DNA of 64,000 nucleotides from Alkalibacillus almallahensis (lineage in GTDB: Bacteria > Bacillota > Bacilli > Bacillales > Alkalibacillaceae), in the NCBI RefSeq assembly GCF_011761495.1, contig NZ_JAASRU010000006.1, positions 62,001 to 126,000 on the forward strand. The letters are read 5' to 3'. This document shows positions 61,920 to 64,000 of this stretch, in pieces; the first letter of the stretch is position 1, and each line of letters starts with the position of its first letter. Below the pieces are notes generated by a model, which saw only the letters and a program-made list of their open reading frames with translations, did not search any database and was not told where the DNA came from. Made by a program: the position numbers and the translations under genes.

Positions 61920-63689
61920 TTATTGTCTAATTTCAATCATTCTTAAAACCACATCAGGTGTTTTCGTGATAATCCCATCCACATCGTACTGTAAGACTTG
62001 GTTCGCTGTTCGGTCGATATTCGTGGACCAGACCCAAATACCATAACCATCGCGTTTGAGCTCATTCACTAGATCATCTGACAACATGGTTTGATGAACC
62101 GTATAAAAATCGACATCTAATCGAGATAAATCCCCTACTGCCGTGAATACAATCTGACCAATTTCAATCTCTTCATTTTCATCTCTTATGGATTGTAAAA
62201 ACTGATTATTGAACGATTGAACATACGTTTCGCCAATCATTTCTTTTTCTTCAAGCAAGATTGCTAAATTTCGTGCTAAAGCTTCCTCATTTTCATCGGG
62301 TTTAACATCTAGTAGTAATTTAACGCCTGCTTCTTGAGCGACCTCAAAAACATCCTCCAATCTAGGAATCGATTCACCCGCAAATTCTTCAGAAAATGAA
62401 GAACCAATATCATGAGTCCGTAATTCGTTATAAGTTAAATCACTCACGCGTTCAGGCGCTCCTGCTGTCCGCAGTAAAGTTTTGTCATGGTGTAATACCA
62501 ATACGTTATCTCGTGTTAATTGCACGTCGACTTCGACCACATTCAAGCCTTGTTCAATGGCTGATTCAACAGCACTCATCGAATTCTCTGGAGCATTCTT
62601 TGAGTCCCCTCGGTGCGCCGCCACTTCAACATTCCAATCTAAGTAAACAAGATTGCCGCTTATTGTTTGGTTATAAGCAAATACACCTGTGACATAGACG
62701 ATGACCAATAATGAGATTAATAATCGTCTACGTCTAAAAAATGAATAAGCTTTGCGCTCAGCAACCGCCAACCTTATACTACGTGATAATTCCAGGTCAT
62801 CCGTTACTTCTTGTTCTTCTTCATGTTTGTACTGATAGAATAAACGAGTCAACATAATCACATTGACAGGAATTAAAACAAGCGTCGATAAAGTCGCAAT
62901 AATACTTGTGATCGTCACCAAGTAATGTTCAATTAATTCTCCGATGATCGTCCCCGTCATGACATTCGGAATTAGAGATAGCAAATACAATATGAACGTA
63001 CTCGCTACAACAATAAGGACATTAATCGATAAAACATTAATTAGAATCGATTTTTGATGACGCTTGGTTAATTTCATGCTGCGTTTGATTGCATGTCGAA
63101 CATTGTTTTTTTCAATAACAATAAAATGAATCACGAAAATCCAACGCAAAATTATATAAAGAACAAACATTAATATGGAGAAATACACTGCCAACGAAAC
63201 ATAGGATAAAGATAAGTGACCCGAGTATAAAATCGACATATTCAAGTCATAGACAATTTCGTTTAGCGGTGTTCTGATAAATGGCGTGAGTAATAACAGC
63301 ACTAGAATCAAAGGCAGCACACTAATGCTTAACAATTTTTTCGCTCGTGCAAACCCTGTTATAAGGGCATTAGCCACGGTAATTGGTTTTTTAAAGTATT
63401 GTTTCTGAGCAATCACAATAAATACAGCGAATTGTATAAATAATAATATAAAAACGATGAGTCCAACTAATATTAATATCGAGATGCCCGTGTAACTCAG
63501 TGCCACTGAGTAAACTTCATTATTAATTAGTGTAGGGGCATCAATATACACAAGAATACGGTTAAAAAAGATCGAAGCCACGGGTACAAAAATAAAGCTC
63601 GTCAGTAACATGTAAAAAATAGCAAACGCTAAATGTTGTGGGTATGTTGTTTTAAAGTCATCTAAGCTGCGTTTAAACAAGCGAAACAT
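61920..63689 (-). CDS. Glycerophosphodiester phosphodiesterase with N-terminal membrane domain
   Basis: 589 residues from ATG 63689 behind GGAGGG. Residues ~1-340 hold about eight membrane helices (the GDPD-associated membrane domain); the catalytic TIM barrel follows: VAAHRGDSKNAPENSMSAV with catalytic His, VEVDVQLTRDNVLVLHHDKTL with the acidic pair and second His, and LLLDVKP. It cleaves glycerophosphodiesters to glycerol-3-phosphate, probably at the outer membrane face, in lipid or teichoic acid turnover. Single gene. Confidence 0.92.
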   Translation of the reverse strand: MFRLFKRSLDDFKTTYPQHLAFAIFYMLLTSFIFVPVASIFFNRILVYIDAPTLINNEVYSVALSYTGISILILVGLIVFILLFIQFAVFIVIAQKQYFKKPITVANALITGFARAKKLLSISVLPLILVLLLLTPFIRTPLNEIVYDLNMSILYSGHLSLSYVSLAVYFSILMFVLYIILRWIFVIHFIVIEKNNVRHAIKRSMKLTKRHQKSILINVLSINVLIVVASTFILYLLSLIPNVMTGTIIGELIEHYLVTITSIIATLSTLVLIPVNVIMLTRLFYQYKHEEEQEVTDDLELSRSIRLAVAERKAYSFFRRRRLLISLLVIVYVTGVFAYNQTISGNLVYLDWNVEVAAHRGDSKNAPENSMSAVESAIEQGLNVVEVDVQLTRDNVLVLHHDKTLLRTAGAPERVSDLTYNELRTHDIGSSFSEEFAGESIPRLEDVFEVAQEAGVKLLLDVKPDENEEALARNLAILLEEKEMIGETYVQSFNNQFLQSIRDENEEIEIGQIVFTAVGDLSRLDVDFYTVHQTMLSDDLVNELKRDGYGIWVWSTNIDRTANQVLQYDVDGIITKTPDVVLRMIEIRQ

Positions 63690-63803
63690 ATGACCCTCCA
63701 CCTCGACTTATTAATACGTGAAACTTCCCTATTATAGCTTATGCTAAACGATTAGCCCTGCAAACACAATTAAGAAACAATAACATATTTTTAAGTTTTT
63801 ATG

Positions 63804-63832
63804 TTGACATTGTCATCTCATTCAATTATGCT
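63804..63832 (+). promoter_or_regulatory. Strong sigma-A promoter of the T-box transcript
   Basis: Perfect -35 TTGACA (63804-63809), 17-base spacer, -10 TATGCT (63827-63832). Transcript start expected near 63840, directly before the T-box leader. Confidence 0.8.
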
Positions 63833-63844
63833 ATGAATTAAATC

Positions 63845-64000
63845 TTAAAACGGATTGGCAAAGATGAAGAGAAGTAATTCAGCCTGTCACTTCAGAGAGC
63901 TAGTGGTTGCTGTAAACTAGCGTGAACGACTGAACGAATGGACTTCTGAGCCTCCAACCGAACGCTTAATAGGAGTTATTAAGGTTGGCGAATGTCTCAT
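63845..64000 (+). promoter_or_regulatory. T-box leader, 5' part (candidate specifier UGG, Trp)
   Basis: Stem I features are seen: GATGAAGAGAAGTA (63863-63876), AGAGAGCTAGTGGTTGCTG and its partner AAACTAGCG, then the 3' side CTGAACGAATGGACTTCT. In the internal loop formed by AGTA and GAA, the three bases after GAA are UGG (63939-63941), which would read tRNA-Trp. The antiterminator with the T-box sequence and the controlled gene lie beyond the window. T-box identity is strong; the specifier is a manual reading. Confidence 0.8.

Noticed and set aside
62396-62692. Plus-strand ORF of 98 codons inside the GDPD gene
   Set aside because: Antisense shadow of the strongly conserved GDPD catalytic region.

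Overview
The window reads as chromosome from a low-GC, Gram-positive Bacillaceae, probably a halotolerant or moderately halophilic one. This is inferred from the content: strong AGGAGG ribosome binding sites with ATG/GTG/TTG starts, Bacillaceae-type genes (YkoFEDC, YtzI, a YfhD-like protein, a YfiBC-like ABC exporter, YpcP-type exonuclease, MbcS), T-box, TPP and preQ1 leaders, and secreted or membrane proteins with very acidic Ser/Glu/Asn-rich segments. No rRNA or tRNA gene, prophage, transposase gene or CRISPR array was seen.

Layout. 1-5.8 kb: a partial cold-shock gene, a SurA-like lipoprotein, an SDR/TetR divergent pair with an operator, a methyltransferase, a DUF4269 protein and an ECF sigma/anti-sigma pair. 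5.8-9.3 kb: flavohaemoprotein hmp behind a perfect Crp/Fnr-type palindrome, then arsRBC. 9.4-11.7 kb: a compact four-gene operon with a cobalamin-binding protein carrying the W-x9-EH photoreceptor motif, an IsdG-like ABM protein, a helical protein and a diguanylate cyclase; this is the most promising unexplained system here. 11.7-24 kb: a disulfide-bond pair, acyltransferase, YtzI, transporter, ring-cleaving dioxygenase, DNA repair genes, an M20 peptidase, a second ECF sigma/anti-sigma pair and two GC-rich intergenic repeat elements. 24-35.4 kb: a heterodimeric ABC exporter, a TrpF-like/PfkB pair, an amino-acid ABC importer and an ICMT/carotenoid desaturase pair. 35.4-45.3 kb: asnB, a cation efflux protein, mbcS, ridA, katA with a PerR-like box, a 5 x 21-bp tandem repeat, and a ba3-type oxidase operon ending in a hemerythrin gene. 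45.3-64 kb: a Crp/Fnr regulator, TRIC channel, DinB, aconitase with a coupled zinc-ribbon gene, phenylalanine hydroxylase, racemase, preQ1-riboswitch/queuosine transporter, PadR/HAAS pair, aldehyde dehydrogenase, HD phosphohydrolase, TPP-riboswitch/ykoFEDC, a GDPD with membrane domain, and a T-box leader cut by the window end.

How they work together. The Crp/Fnr protein has no cysteine and a CRP-like RE...R recognition helix. TGTGA-N6-TCACA palindromes stand at the same distance from the predicted -10 in front of both hmp and the oxidase-hemerythrin operon, which suggests one local regulon joining NO detoxification and respiration. The two ECF sigma genes have promoters with an identical 14-base -10 region, which suggests shared recognition or cross-talk. 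Nearly all convergent gene pairs are separated by strong bidirectional hairpin terminators, several of which contain the stop codons.
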